DNA from: Streptomyces sp. DSM 15324
GTDB lineage: Bacteria; Actinomycetota; Actinomycetes; Streptomycetales; Streptomycetaceae
Assembly (NCBI RefSeq): GCF_001514285.1
Contig: NZ_KQ949035.1
Coordinates: forward strand, 186,001-250,000
Reading direction: 5' to 3'
Length of the DNA: 64,000 nucleotides
Below the pieces are notes generated by a model. It was given only the letters and a program-made list of their open reading frames with translations, did not search any database and had not been told where the DNA came from. This document shows positions 52,337-60,579 of the stretch, in pieces (the stretch's first letter is position 1; the number at the start of each line of letters is the position of its first letter). The translations under genes were made by a program, and so were the position numbers.

Positions 52337-52936
52337 ATGACCCCACACGTGTCTCTTCCCACCCGGCGGCGGCTGCTGCGGGGTGCCCTGCTCGCGGCCG
52401 TCCCGTACACCCTGCTCCCGGACCCGCCGGCCGGTGCGCAGACCCAGGCCGTCGACTACCGGCCCGCCGCATGGCGACCGGCGACCGCGGCCAACTACAC
52501 GGCGGCCGACCGCCCCGCGTCCCATCCGGTCGACCGGGTCGTCATCCACGTCACCCAGACCGATTTCGCGAAGACCCTGGCCGTCTTCCAGAACCCGAGG
52601 AAGAGGGTGTCGGCGCACTACGTCGTGCGCTCCGCCGACGGGCATGTGGCGCAGTGCGTACGGGAGTCCGACATCGCCTGGCACGCGGGGAACTGGGAGG
52701 TCAACACCCGCAGCGTCGGCATCGAGCACGAGGGTTGGGTGGACCGGCCCGCCTCTTTCACCGACGCGCTCTACGAGCGGTCCGCCCGGCTCACCGCGTC
52801 GGTCTGCGAGCGGTACGGCATCCCCCGGGACCGTGCGCACATCATCGGCCACTACGAGGTGCCGGGCACGGACCACACCGATCCCGGCCCGAACTGGGAC
52901 TGGGCGCGCTACCTGAGACTCGTCAACGGCGTCTGA
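52337..52936 (+). CDS. Secreted N-acetylmuramoyl-L-alanine amidase (amidase_2 type), Tat signal
   Basis: A 199-residue protein. The N-terminus TRRRLLRGALLAAVPYTLL is a twin-arginine-type signal, with cleavage near GAQT. The amidase_2 domain has DRVVIHVTQTDFAKTLAVFQ with the first zinc His near residue 70, VSAHYVVRSADGHVAQCV, DIAWHAGNWEVNTRSVGIEH, and HIIGHYEVPGTDHTDPGPNW with further zinc ligands. It cleaves the amide between muramic acid and the stem peptide of cell wall. It is monocistronic. GGAGAGCCCAGCC lies before the ATG. Confidence 0.9.
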   Translation: MTPHVSLPTRRRLLRGALLAAVPYTLLPDPPAGAQTQAVDYRPAAWRPATAANYTAADRPASHPVDRVVIHVTQTDFAKTLAVFQNPRKRVSAHYVVRSADGHVAQCVRESDIAWHAGNWEVNTRSVGIEHEGWVDRPASFTDALYERSARLTASVCERYGIPRDRAHIIGHYEVPGTDHTDPGPNWDWARYLRLVNGV

Positions 52937-53048
52937 TCCACGTTCAAGTGGTTGTCGCTCCGCACACCCGGGGTGACGATGTCCCCAGCCGATGTCCCAG
53001 CGATGTCCCCAGTGGACGTCCCGCCGTGTCGTCCCCCGGGAGGGCGAG

Positions 53049-54371
53049 TTGTCGAGCGACTCATGGGTGGCCCTGGAACCAGGGGCCGATGCAGCCGAGC
53101 GGGCACGGATCCTGCGCCGGGCGTACCAGACGTTCACCGAGGCGGGCACTGTCGCCCGACCGGTGCGGTCGGTGGTGGCCGATTCGTGGCGGCGGTCGGC
53201 GCGGGCGGGGGTCGGTCCCGACGGCACCGCGAGTGTGGAGCTGACCGACGGCGCTCTCGGCAGCTACCGGTCCGAGCATCCGCTGGCGCGGGTGATGCCG
53301 CTGTTCCGGGAGCTCATGGGTACCTTCGCCGCCGACGGCGAGCATCTCCTCGCGGTGTGCGACGCGCACGGCAGGCTGTTGTGGGTCGAGGGCCACGCGG
53401 CGACGCGCAAGCGGGCCGGGACGATGAACTTCGTGCCGGGTGCGCGGTGGTCGGAGAGCGCCGTCGGGACGAACGCACCGGGCACGGCGGTCGCCCTGGA
53501 CCGGCCGGTGCAGGTGTTCGCCGCCGAGCACTTCATCCGGCGGGTGCAGCCGTGGACGTGCGCGGCCGCGCCGGTGCACGATCCGCGGACCGGACGGGTG
53601 CTGGGGGCGGTGGACATCACCGGCGGGGACGGTCTGGCCCATCCGCACAGCCTGGGCTTCGTCCAGGCGGTCGCGCGGGCCGCGGAGTCCCAGCTCGCCC
53701 TGCTCGTGCCCGAGTCGCCGCAGCTCGACGTACCCGAGCTGTCCGTGCTCGGCCGGGACGAGGCGCGGCTGGTCACCGGTGGCCGCAGTGTGCGGCTCAG
53801 CCGCCGGCACAGCGAGATCCTGGTGCTGCTGGCCCGTCATCCGGAGGGTCTGACCGGCGACGAGCTGCTGTGCGCGCTGTACGAGGACGAGACGGTGACG
53901 CCGGTGACCCTGCGGGCGGAACTCGCCCGGCTGCGCGGGGTGCTGGGGCCCGGGCTGCTGGCCTCGCGCCCCTACCGGCTCACGGTTCCCCTGGAGTCGG
54001 ACGTGGCGATCGTCGAACGGCGCCTGGCCTCGGGGGCGTTGACGGCCGCCGCGGCGGGGTATTCCGGGCCGCTGCTGCCGGCGTCGCAGGCCCCGGCGGT
54101 CGTACGGCTGCGGCAGCGTCTCGCCGACGGGCTGCGTGCCGCGCTGATCGCCGGCCGTGATCCCGACCTCCTGGCGGACTGGGCGCACGCGCCGTGGGGT
54201 GAGGACGACCTGGACGTCTGGCGGGCGCTGGCGGCGGCCCGTCCGACGGCGGCGACTCGGGCGCGGCTGGCGGCGCTGGAGGCGGAACTGAGCGCGCCGG
54301 ACGGCTGGCCCCGGCCCGGGCCGGCAGCCGCGGGGATCACCGCAACGTCGCTGCAACGTCCGGGTCCCTAG
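53049..54371 (+). CDS. GAF-domain transcriptional regulator (AcoR-like N-terminus), upstream of aldehyde dehydrogenase
   Basis: About 440 residues. The N-terminal half resembles the sensor part of AcoR-type activators: VVADSWRRSARAGVGPDG, FVPGARWSESAVGTNAPGTA and RVQPWTCAAAPVHDPRTGRV. The C-terminal half lacks the sigma-54 AAA+ domain and instead has a winged-helix-like region (VRLSRRHSEILVLLARHPEG, LTGDELLCALYEDE). It probably controls the aldehyde dehydrogenase gene 55 bases downstream. A TTG at 53049 with GGGAGGG upstream is the best start. A GTG at 53067 is an alternative. Confidence 0.75.
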   Translation: MSSDSWVALEPGADAAERARILRRAYQTFTEAGTVARPVRSVVADSWRRSARAGVGPDGTASVELTDGALGSYRSEHPLARVMPLFRELMGTFAADGEHLLAVCDAHGRLLWVEGHAATRKRAGTMNFVPGARWSESAVGTNAPGTAVALDRPVQVFAAEHFIRRVQPWTCAAAPVHDPRTGRVLGAVDITGGDGLAHPHSLGFVQAVARAAESQLALLVPESPQLDVPELSVLGRDEARLVTGGRSVRLSRRHSEILVLLARHPEGLTGDELLCALYEDETVTPVTLRAELARLRGVLGPGLLASRPYRLTVPLESDVAIVERRLASGALTAAAAGYSGPLLPASQAPAVVRLRQRLADGLRAALIAGRDPDLLADWAHAPWGEDDLDVWRALAAARPTAATRARLAALEAELSAPDGWPRPGPAAAGITATSLQRPGP

Positions 54372-54426
54372 CCTCCGGGCAGAGCCGTCCAACGGCGGGC
54401 GGCCCTGCTGAGGGAGGCACACCCCC

Positions 54427-55950
54427 ATGACCCGTTACGCGGCGCCCGGCACCGAGGGCGCGATCGTCTCCTACCAGGCGCGCTACGACCACTTCATCGG
54501 CGGGGAGTACGTGCCGCCGGCCCGCGGGCAGTACTTCGAGAACCCGTCCCCCGTCAACGGGCAGCCCTTCACCGAGGTGGCGCGCGGCACGGCGGAGGAC
54601 GTGGAGCGGGCGCTCGACGCGGCACACGCGGCGGCGCCGGGGTGGGGGCGTACGTCGGCGACCGAGCGCTCGGACATCCTGCTGAAGATCGCGGACCGCA
54701 TGGAGGCCTACCTCGAGCCTCTCGCGGTCGCGGAGACCTGGGAGAACGGCAAGCCGGTCCGGGAGACGCTCGCGGCGGACATCCCGCTGGCCATCGACCA
54801 CTTCCGCTACTTCGCGGGGGCGGTGCGCGCGCAGGAGGGCTCGCTCAGCGAGATCGACGACGACACGGTGGCGTACCACTTCCACGAGCCCCTCGGGGTC
54901 GTCGCGCAGATCATCCCGTGGAACTTCCCGATCCTGATGGCCTCGTGGAAGCTGGCGCCGGCGCTCGCGGCGGGCAACGCGGTGGTCATCAAGCCGGCCG
55001 AGCAGACGCCGGTCTCCCTGCACTACTGGATGAGCCTGATCGCGGACCTGCTGCCGCCGGGCGTGGTGAACATCGTCAACGGCTTCGGCCCGGAGGCGGG
55101 CAAGCCGCTCGCGTCCAGCCCCCGGGTGGCGAAGGTGGCGTTCACGGGCGAGACCTCCACGGGCCGGCTGATCATGCAGTACGCCGCGGAGAACCTGAAG
55201 CCCGTCACGCTGGAACTGGGCGGCAAGTCGCCGAACATCTTCTTCGACGACGTGTGGGACAAGGACGACGACCTGCGCGACAAGGCCCTCGAAGGGTTCA
55301 CCATGTTCGCGCTGAACCAGGGCGAGGTGTGCACCTGTCCGTCGCGCGGTCTGATCCAGCGCGGGAACTACGGCGACTTCCTCCAGGCGGCCGTCGCCCG
55401 CACCGAGCTGATCAAGCCCGGCAACCCGCTCGACACCGACACGATGATCGGCGCGCAGGCCTCCAGCGAGCAGCTGTCGAAGATCCTGTCCTACATCGAC
55501 ATCGGCAGGCAGGAGGGCGCCAAGGTGCTCACCGGCGGTGAGCGCGCCGAGCATGACGGCGAGCTGAAGGGCGGCTACTACGTCCAGCCGACGATCTTCG
55601 AGGGCGACAACCGGATGCGTGTCTTCCAGGAGGAGATCTTCGGACCGGTCGTCTCGGTGGCCTCCTTCGACGACTTCGACGACGCCATCAAGATCGCCAA
55701 CGACACCCCCTACGGCCTCGGAGCGGGTGTCTGGACCCGCGACATGAACACGGCGTACCGCGCGGGCCGGGCGATCCAGGCGGGCCGCGTCTGGACGAAC
55801 TGCTACCACGCCTACCCGGCGCATGCCGCCTTCGGCGGGTACAAGCAGTCGGGGATCGGCCGCGAGACGCACAAGATGATGCTGGAGCACTACCAGCAGA
55901 CGAAGAACCTGCTGGTGTCGTACTCCCCGAGGAAGCTGGGCTTCTTCTAG
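54427..55950 (+). CDS. NAD(P)-dependent aldehyde dehydrogenase (ExaC/AldB-like)
   Basis: A 507-residue aldehyde dehydrogenase. IIPWNFPILMASWKLAPALA near residues 160-180 contains the cofactor-binding Asn and Lys region, VAFTGETSTGRLI is the Rossmann loop, LELGGKSPNIFF carries the general-base Glu, and NQGEVCTCPSRGLIQ near 300 has the catalytic Cys. WTNCYHAYPAHAAFGGYKQS near the end is typical of the acetaldehyde/chloroacetaldehyde group. It oxidises short-chain aldehydes to acids. AGGGAGG precedes the ATG. A terminator follows. Confidence 0.95.
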   Translation: MTRYAAPGTEGAIVSYQARYDHFIGGEYVPPARGQYFENPSPVNGQPFTEVARGTAEDVERALDAAHAAAPGWGRTSATERSDILLKIADRMEAYLEPLAVAETWENGKPVRETLAADIPLAIDHFRYFAGAVRAQEGSLSEIDDDTVAYHFHEPLGVVAQIIPWNFPILMASWKLAPALAAGNAVVIKPAEQTPVSLHYWMSLIADLLPPGVVNIVNGFGPEAGKPLASSPRVAKVAFTGETSTGRLIMQYAAENLKPVTLELGGKSPNIFFDDVWDKDDDLRDKALEGFTMFALNQGEVCTCPSRGLIQRGNYGDFLQAAVARTELIKPGNPLDTDTMIGAQASSEQLSKILSYIDIGRQEGAKVLTGGERAEHDGELKGGYYVQPTIFEGDNRMRVFQEEIFGPVVSVASFDDFDDAIKIANDTPYGLGAGVWTRDMNTAYRAGRAIQAGRVWTNCYHAYPAHAAFGGYKQSGIGRETHKMMLEHYQQTKNLLVSYSPRKLGFF

Positions 55951-55962
55951 AGGCACGAAAAG

Positions 55963-55998
55963 AGGCGCCTGACCTGAGCTTTTGCCTGCCAGGCGCCT
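55963..55998 (+). terminator. Rho-independent-type hairpin after aldehyde dehydrogenase
   Basis: AGGCGCCTG (55963-55971) pairs with CAGGCGCCT (55990-55998) across an 18-base loop that contains TTTT. It lies 12 bases after the stop codon and has no long U-tract, as is normal for Streptomyces. Confidence 0.7.
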
Positions 55999-56078
55999 TC
56001 CTCTCGGCTGGCCCAGAGCAAGGACCGACGCACGTCATAACTCCCAGTTCCTGCCAGTGCTTCCGGACCAGTCACGGA

Positions 56079-56395
56079 TCAGACCCCGACCTCCGTGCCC
56101 GCGCCCACGTTGTGCCATATGCAGTCCCAGTTGACGCGGCCCTCGGCGAGGAGCTGCGCGCAGGTGTCTGTCTCCTCGCCGGAGGCGTACCGGCGGCGGG
56201 TCTCCAGCCGCCAGGCGGAGAGCTTCAGGGTGGTGCATGCCAGTGAGTTCGGCGAAGTGGATGAACTGCGGCAGGTGGACGGGCTCCTTGGGGCCGAAGT
56301 CGGCGAGCAGCGGGGTGGTGGGTGGATACCCCGTCCCGATCGGCGTCGGTCATCTCGTCGTCGACCCGGGCGAACGGGCGCCCGTCCGCCCAAGG
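56079..56395 (-). pseudogene. Frameshifted gene fragments: HAD-like tail joined to an unknown C-terminus
   Basis: Reading leftwards, GRPFARVDDEMTDADRD (about 56395-56340) looks like the C-terminal part of small actinobacterial HAD-domain proteins. The frame then changes and reads YPPTTPLLADFGPKEPVHLP, then QFIHFAELTGMHH. After a one-base shift near 56240 it continues as LKLSAWRLETRRRYASGEET, then DTCAQLLAEGRVNWDCIWHN, to a TGA at 56079. All segments have strong G/C third positions, so they were once coding. No start codon or complete domain remains. The HAD assignment is tentative and the second part is unrecognised. Confidence 0.55.
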
Positions 56396-56590
56396 CCCGG
56401 CTCGTCCGGCTGATCGCCGGACTCACCCGGCGGCCGGGCACGGTGCCATACCGGCAGGCGGTGCCGGACGGTCCGTACGAGGCGCTCGCCGCCCGCCTGC
56501 ACGACGGCCGGGTCATCGTCGTCGCCCAGCCCACCGACAGGCCGGTGCCCGACCTCGTGTCGTACGCCCCGAAGTCCCCGCCTCATACGA
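56385..56590 (+). pseudogene. Unidentified coding fragment on the opposite strand
   Basis: RLVRLIAGLTRRPGTVPYRQ, then AVPDGPYEALAARLHDGRVI and VVAQPTDRPVPDLVSYA, reads as genuine protein with biased codon use. It has no proper start: upstream the frame runs antisense to the HAD-like relic. Downstream it decays into low-quality sequence. It is probably a broken gene and its family is unknown. Confidence 0.35.
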
Positions 56591-56635
56591 AGAGCCCGGC
56601 TTGCCGCTTCGCCGCCCCTGACCAGCACTTCAGCG

Positions 56636-56854
56636 CTACGGTGATCCGTAGATCGGCCCTGGCGTTGCCCTGCCCCCGTGAGGCGGCACCAGGGCCGTCT
56701 GCGTACTCACCATCGGCGAGAAGCTCACATTCAATGGGCTCGGCCACGGCCTGCCGACCGCGTCAAGGTCCTCCCTGTCCAGGTGGGACGTGGCGCCGAA
56801 CCGCGCGCGTCGACGGACATCCACGCGGCGATCGTGGACCTGCTCGCGGGGCAT
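56636..56854 (-). pseudogene. Unidentified coding fragment
   Basis: A short frame ending at TAG 56636 contains ATSHLDREDLDAVGRPWPSP and LNVSFSPMVSTQTALVPP with strong G/C third positions, while its first 15 residues look random. It is most likely the remaining end of a truncated gene. The rest of 55999-56960 shows nothing else I can support. Confidence 0.3.
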
Positions 56855-56959
56855 CTGCCGGCAACGGACAGGCGGTGGCGCTCTCCGGGGTGGCGCCCGG
56901 AGCTCTTCGTGGGGCGGCCACGAGGGCCGTTGTCAGAGGCGATCGGCAAGATTGCGGCC

Positions 56960-57985
56960 ATGATTGTCACTCCTGTCACTCCGCCACGGCCGATCGACGT
57001 TGCCGCGGTCTTTCCCCAACTGGCCCCGCTGGCCCGCACGGCGACCCGTCTGCACCCCCGCCCTGGGGCGCCGACGTGGCACGACAGCTCAATCGGCGGG
57101 CCGCTGCTGTGGCCCGCCGAGGAGCCGTGGCCGCACTGCGAGGAACCGCATGTGGTGGACGGCATCAACCCAGCCCAGTCCCCGGCGGATCTGCGGCTGG
57201 TGCGACGGATCTTCGCCGCCTCGCACGGCCGGGACCTGACTCCGGAGGAACGGGAGACTCTCGAGCGGATCCGGCCCCGTCAGACGTATCCCGTGAGGCT
57301 GGCGGTCCAGTCGTACGACGGCCCCATAGCGATGCTGCCCGTCGCGCAGCTGTACGTAAGGGATGTGACCCGTCTGAGCCCGCCGAACGGTAAGGACCTG
57401 CTGCAGGTTCTGTGGTGCCCTTTCGATCACCCGATCATGCCGAGGACCCTGCTCTTCTGGCGTTCCGCAGCCGCCGTCACCGACATTCTCGAGACGCCCC
57501 CCGAGCCACCCGCAGTGCAGTTCGACGGCTATCTGCCGGAACCGTGCGTGCTCGAACCGGAGCAGATCACCGAGTACCCCGACCATCTGGAGCTGAGCGA
57601 AGAACTGCGGGAGCAGCTCAAGCAGTGGAGTGTGCCGCAGGCAGCAGAGGAAGGCATGGACCCGGACGTGTACTACGACCGTGTGCTGTCCAACGCACCG
57701 GGCTGGAAAGTCGGCGGCTGGCCCGCTTGGGACTCCACCGACCCCAGCCCGCAGCTCTGTTCCGAGTGCGGCACCGGCATGGAGGTCCTGATGACCATTG
57801 CCACGTTTGAAGATGGGGACGACGCCGGGAACAGCTGGTCTCCGCACCCCCACCCAGGTGCTGGACCGTACCCCGGCCACCGCGGCTACAACGCGACCGG
57901 GGTCCAGATAGGCAGCGGCTACCGGCAGCACCTGTTCGTCTGCCCGGCGAAGCCCGAGCATCCGCACATCGAGTTGATGACGTAG
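56960..57985 (+). CDS. YwqG/DUF1963-like hypothetical protein
   Basis: A 341-residue soluble protein. It reads TWHDSSIGGPLLWPAEEPWP near residues 38-57, LPVAQLYVRDVTRLSPPNGK near 120-140, LLQVLWCPFDHP, and a late zinc-knuckle-like segment LCSECGTGMEVLMTIATFED followed by GYRQHLFVCPAKPEHPHIEL. The layout (PLLWPAEEPWP, then LQ-FCP, then a closing beta region) resembles the YwqG/DUF1963 family, whose function is unknown. There is no ribosome-binding site before the ATG at 56960. The upstream frame is not convincing. Confidence 0.65.
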   Translation: MIVTPVTPPRPIDVAAVFPQLAPLARTATRLHPRPGAPTWHDSSIGGPLLWPAEEPWPHCEEPHVVDGINPAQSPADLRLVRRIFAASHGRDLTPEERETLERIRPRQTYPVRLAVQSYDGPIAMLPVAQLYVRDVTRLSPPNGKDLLQVLWCPFDHPIMPRTLLFWRSAAAVTDILETPPEPPAVQFDGYLPEPCVLEPEQITEYPDHLELSEELREQLKQWSVPQAAEEGMDPDVYYDRVLSNAPGWKVGGWPAWDSTDPSPQLCSECGTGMEVLMTIATFEDGDDAGNSWSPHPHPGAGPYPGHRGYNATGVQIGSGYRQHLFVCPAKPEHPHIELMT

Positions 57986-57989
57986 CCCG

Positions 57990-58265
57990 TCCGCAGTGTG
58001 CAGCCCGCCGCCAGCAGTGATCGAGCAGTAGTTCTCGTAGTAGCCGTTCACGGGCGAGCCGGCGCCCGGTGATGGCGCCGTCGGTGTCGTCCAGAAGGGC
58101 GATGCGCGCGGTGATGCGTTTGCCGACCGGCTCGCGCTGCGCCTCGAAACCCTGGGCCCCGGCCATGACGACCTCCAGGCCGGGCTGCCCGACCCGCCCA
58201 GCGTCCATCACGCTCTGTGTCCACCCGAACGCGGTGATCTGTCCGCCGAAGCCGGTACCTGGCAT
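57990..58265 (-). pseudogene. Truncated, frameshifted hypothetical gene
   Basis: From an ATG at 58265 the frame reads MPGTGFGGQITAFGWTQSVM, then EVVMAGAQGFEAQREPVGKR, then ALLDDTDGAITGRRLA with good codon bias. At about 58055 the bias passes to another frame, reading GSPVNGYYENYCSITAGGGL, then HTADGLRHQLDV. It then runs into DNA antisense to the YwqG-like gene. This looks like one gene with a frameshift and a lost 3' end. Family unknown. It fills the 312-base gap between its neighbours. Confidence 0.45.
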
Positions 58266-58297
58266 CATGAAGGACCGGCCGGGGGGGAGGGCGCGGC

Positions 58298-59017
58298 GTG
58301 ACGGGCATCGCCCTGAACGTAGTGATCGGTCTCGTTACCAGCATGCTCAGTGGGGGGACGGTCTGGGTGTGGCAGCGACAGGCCAGACGCCGTGTCCTGC
58401 GCCGCAAGGCGGGCTTCTTCGGCATCATGCCGGGCGATCCGTGCATCGTCGTCATGAACAACAAGTGGGACGCCCCCGGAACAGCTCAACATCGGGATGT
58501 GCAGGCCGTACTGAAGGCCGCGCTCCTTGCCGCGGAGCAGGGCTGCGAGGTGACGATGCGCTCCAGCGACGAGTTCCGCGGCAGCAACGGCGGAGCCGTG
58601 GAGTTCTGCATCGGAAGCCCCGAGAACGGATCGAACGTACGCACAGGCGGGCATCTCCGTCATAATCTGCCCGGCGTGACCGTCCACCCTTTCGACGAAC
58701 CGGGCCTCTCGATGGCGATCGAGGTCGGCGGCGAGGTGTTCGGGTGGGATCGCGGTGAGCAGGAGCACGCCTTGGTCGCGAAGTTCGTCCCGCCGGGTGC
58801 TCAGCGACCGGTCGTGCTGATCAGCGGTCAGACCTCTCTCGCCAACCATGCCGCCGTGCACTACCTGATGACCTCGTGGCGGGACCTGGCCGCCCGGCTG
58901 GATCACACGGAACGGTTCTGCGTCGTTCTACGGATCGACTCCATCCGCACGTACGGCTTCCACGGCGCGACCTTCGCCCGTGACGTCACTGCCTCCGCGT
59001 TCCGCGCCGTGGCGTAG
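58298..59017 (+). CDS. Membrane-anchored protein of unknown function
   Basis: A 239-residue protein with one N-terminal membrane anchor (about residues 4-24), a basic stop sequence (RRRVLRRK), then a globular domain of about 200 residues. The domain contains GDPCIVVMNNKWDAPGTAQH, EVTMRSSDEFRGSNGGAVEF, IGSPENGSNVRTGGHL and RPVVLISGQTSLANHAAVHY. The alternating alpha/beta pattern with Gly-rich turns suggests a Rossmann-like nucleotide-binding fold, which is inference. GGGGGGAGG precedes the GTG start at good spacing. I cannot name the family. Confidence 0.7.
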   Translation: MTGIALNVVIGLVTSMLSGGTVWVWQRQARRRVLRRKAGFFGIMPGDPCIVVMNNKWDAPGTAQHRDVQAVLKAALLAAEQGCEVTMRSSDEFRGSNGGAVEFCIGSPENGSNVRTGGHLRHNLPGVTVHPFDEPGLSMAIEVGGEVFGWDRGEQEHALVAKFVPPGAQRPVVLISGQTSLANHAAVHYLMTSWRDLAARLDHTERFCVVLRIDSIRTYGFHGATFARDVTASAFRAVA

Positions 59018-59068
59018 GCACTTCGGCGGGGTGGCTTCAGGGCTGGGGTGCTTCCCTGCGCCGCTCCT

Positions 59069-60265
59069 TCAGCCGCGGTCGGCGAGCACCCCACGAGCAG
59101 CGTCGAGGAGTTGTCGCGCGGCATCGTCCCAACTGCGTGCCTGGGCCATGGCGTCGCGCAGGCGACGAGCCCGGGTCAGTGCCTCTTCGGGGTGGGCGAT
59201 GACTTCCGCGATCCTATGGGCCCACAACTCCTCGTCCTCCTCGCCGCCGGTGACGGGCAGGACCACATGGCGTGCGAGGTCGGGGTCCACTTCGGTGATC
59301 AACTCCCCCACACCACTGTCGGCGCTCATGAGACAGGGAATCCCCGCACGGACGTGTTCCGAGCTGACGAGACCGAACGCCTCGGCAAGCGACGGCATCA
59401 ACGCCAGCCACACGCGTCCCAGGTCATGTTCCAGCCGAGCCTGGTCGGTGGTGTAGTTGCGGGGCAGCAGCTTCAGCCGTGGCTCGGTCACCCATGGTGA
59501 CAACTTGCGGACGAGCCGGTCGCCTTGGCCCGGGCGCACCCCTCGCAGCATGAGGTCGACACGCTTGATGTCGGGACGCAGTCGAAGGGCCCGATTGGTG
59601 GCCCGTACGGCGAGAACGACGCCCTTGGTGTCCCCGTCCTCCAACCTGCCCATCAGCGTCACCAGTGGGTTTCCCCGCAGCCTCTCGGGAGGAGACACGG
59701 GCGAGGGGTCGAATCCCGGATCCAGTCGATGGGGAGGCGGAGCCGAGCGCGGGAGATCACGTTCGAGCATGTCGAACAGGACTGGTCCGACTCCGACCGC
59801 CCGCGAGGCCCTGCCTCCCACCTGCCAGTCGTTCCATGAACGTTCTTCGGCGCGCCACGCGGGGTCCTCCTTCCTCCCCGACTTGAGCAACTCCAGGAGA
59901 TCCGGTTCCGTGTGCACGAAGTGGAAGTGGCACGCTCGCTGGTAGAAGTCCTCGACCAGGGCCAGCGCATAGGGCCCGGTCACCTGGCCGTGCCCGATGA
60001 CGACATCCGGCTTGCCACCGCCAGGGAGGCGCGGCGGACGCAAGATGATCTGCTCGTCCCTCAGCCCGGGCGTTGCCGTGGACGCCACCAGCGTCACCTT
60101 CGCCTTCGCGGCATCGAGCCGTTCCTTCTCGGAGAAGGATCCGGCGATCAGGCACCAGACTTCGACGTCTTCGATCGCCGCCAGCGCGATACACAGTTCC
60201 CGGTTGATCGTGCTGATCCCGCCCCGTGCGGAGAACCACTCGTCGGCGACCGCCAGTACACGCAC
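59069..60265 (-). CDS. GT4-type glycosyltransferase
   Basis: About 398 residues from a GTG at 60265. The N-terminal GT-B half has VLAVADEWFSARGGISTINR with the Gly-rich acceptor loop, VVIGHGQVTGPYAL and CHFHFVHTEPDLLELLKSG. The C-terminal half has LVTLMGRLEDGDTKGVVLAV and VWLALMPSLAEAFGLVSSEH, the EAFGLV-type donor-sugar motif of GT4. It probably uses a nucleotide sugar. The start is uncertain: the codon bias upstream (60290-60475) moves to another frame, so the gene may be frameshifted. It is divergent from the PAS-LuxR gene. Confidence 0.75.
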   Translation of the reverse strand: MRVLAVADEWFSARGGISTINRELCIALAAIEDVEVWCLIAGSFSEKERLDAAKAKVTLVASTATPGLRDEQIILRPPRLPGGGKPDVVIGHGQVTGPYALALVEDFYQRACHFHFVHTEPDLLELLKSGRKEDPAWRAEERSWNDWQVGGRASRAVGVGPVLFDMLERDLPRSAPPPHRLDPGFDPSPVSPPERLRGNPLVTLMGRLEDGDTKGVVLAVRATNRALRLRPDIKRVDLMLRGVRPGQGDRLVRKLSPWVTEPRLKLLPRNYTTDQARLEHDLGRVWLALMPSLAEAFGLVSSEHVRAGIPCLMSADSGVGELITEVDPDLARHVVLPVTGGEEDEELWAHRIAEVIAHPEEALTRARRLRDAMAQARSWDDAARQLLDAARGVLADRG

Positions 60266-60579
60266 GGGCTTTGGCTGTGGCCTCGACTCGAGGATGCCGT
60301 GCCCGGCGCCTCGTCCTCGTCCTGCTCCAAGGCCGCCGCCGACCAAGCCGTCCCGTCCCACCCGAGCCGATCGGGGCCGTCGGTGCCCTCCGCGCTCTGT
60401 GCGAGCTCCTGGACGTTCGGGCGCGCCTGTCCCCCCACCGCACGGCCGGCTTCCCCCATGGCCCTCTGTCCCACCTGACGGAAGAGACTGAGGACGCCCC
60501 CGCCCAGGGCAGTCCACCGGCATCGGCCGAACGCGGAACACCCGAGTCTCTTCCGGCCGCCCCCGAAAGAGGTACTGCC
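60266..60579. other. Intergenic region with out-of-frame coding signal on the minus strand
   Basis: On the minus strand, GEAGRAVGGQARPNVQELAQ, then SAEGTDGPDRLGWDGTAW, then ALEQDEDEAPGTASSSR (about 60475-60290) has about 85 percent G/C third positions, one frame away from the glycosyltransferase. Joining the two by one shift near 60290 would give a glycosyltransferase with a longer N-terminus. The LuxR promoter must also lie in this region. Confidence 0.4.

Noticed and set aside
59700..59725. tRNA-like T-arm sequence (GGTCGAATCCC)
   Set aside because: It lies inside the glycosyltransferase coding sequence and no cloverleaf can be built around it.
60226..60579. N-terminal extension of the PAS-LuxR protein
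   Set aside because: The extension is Arg/Pro-rich, antisense to minus-strand sequence with better codon bias, and a TTG with a good ribosome-binding site begins the plausible protein.
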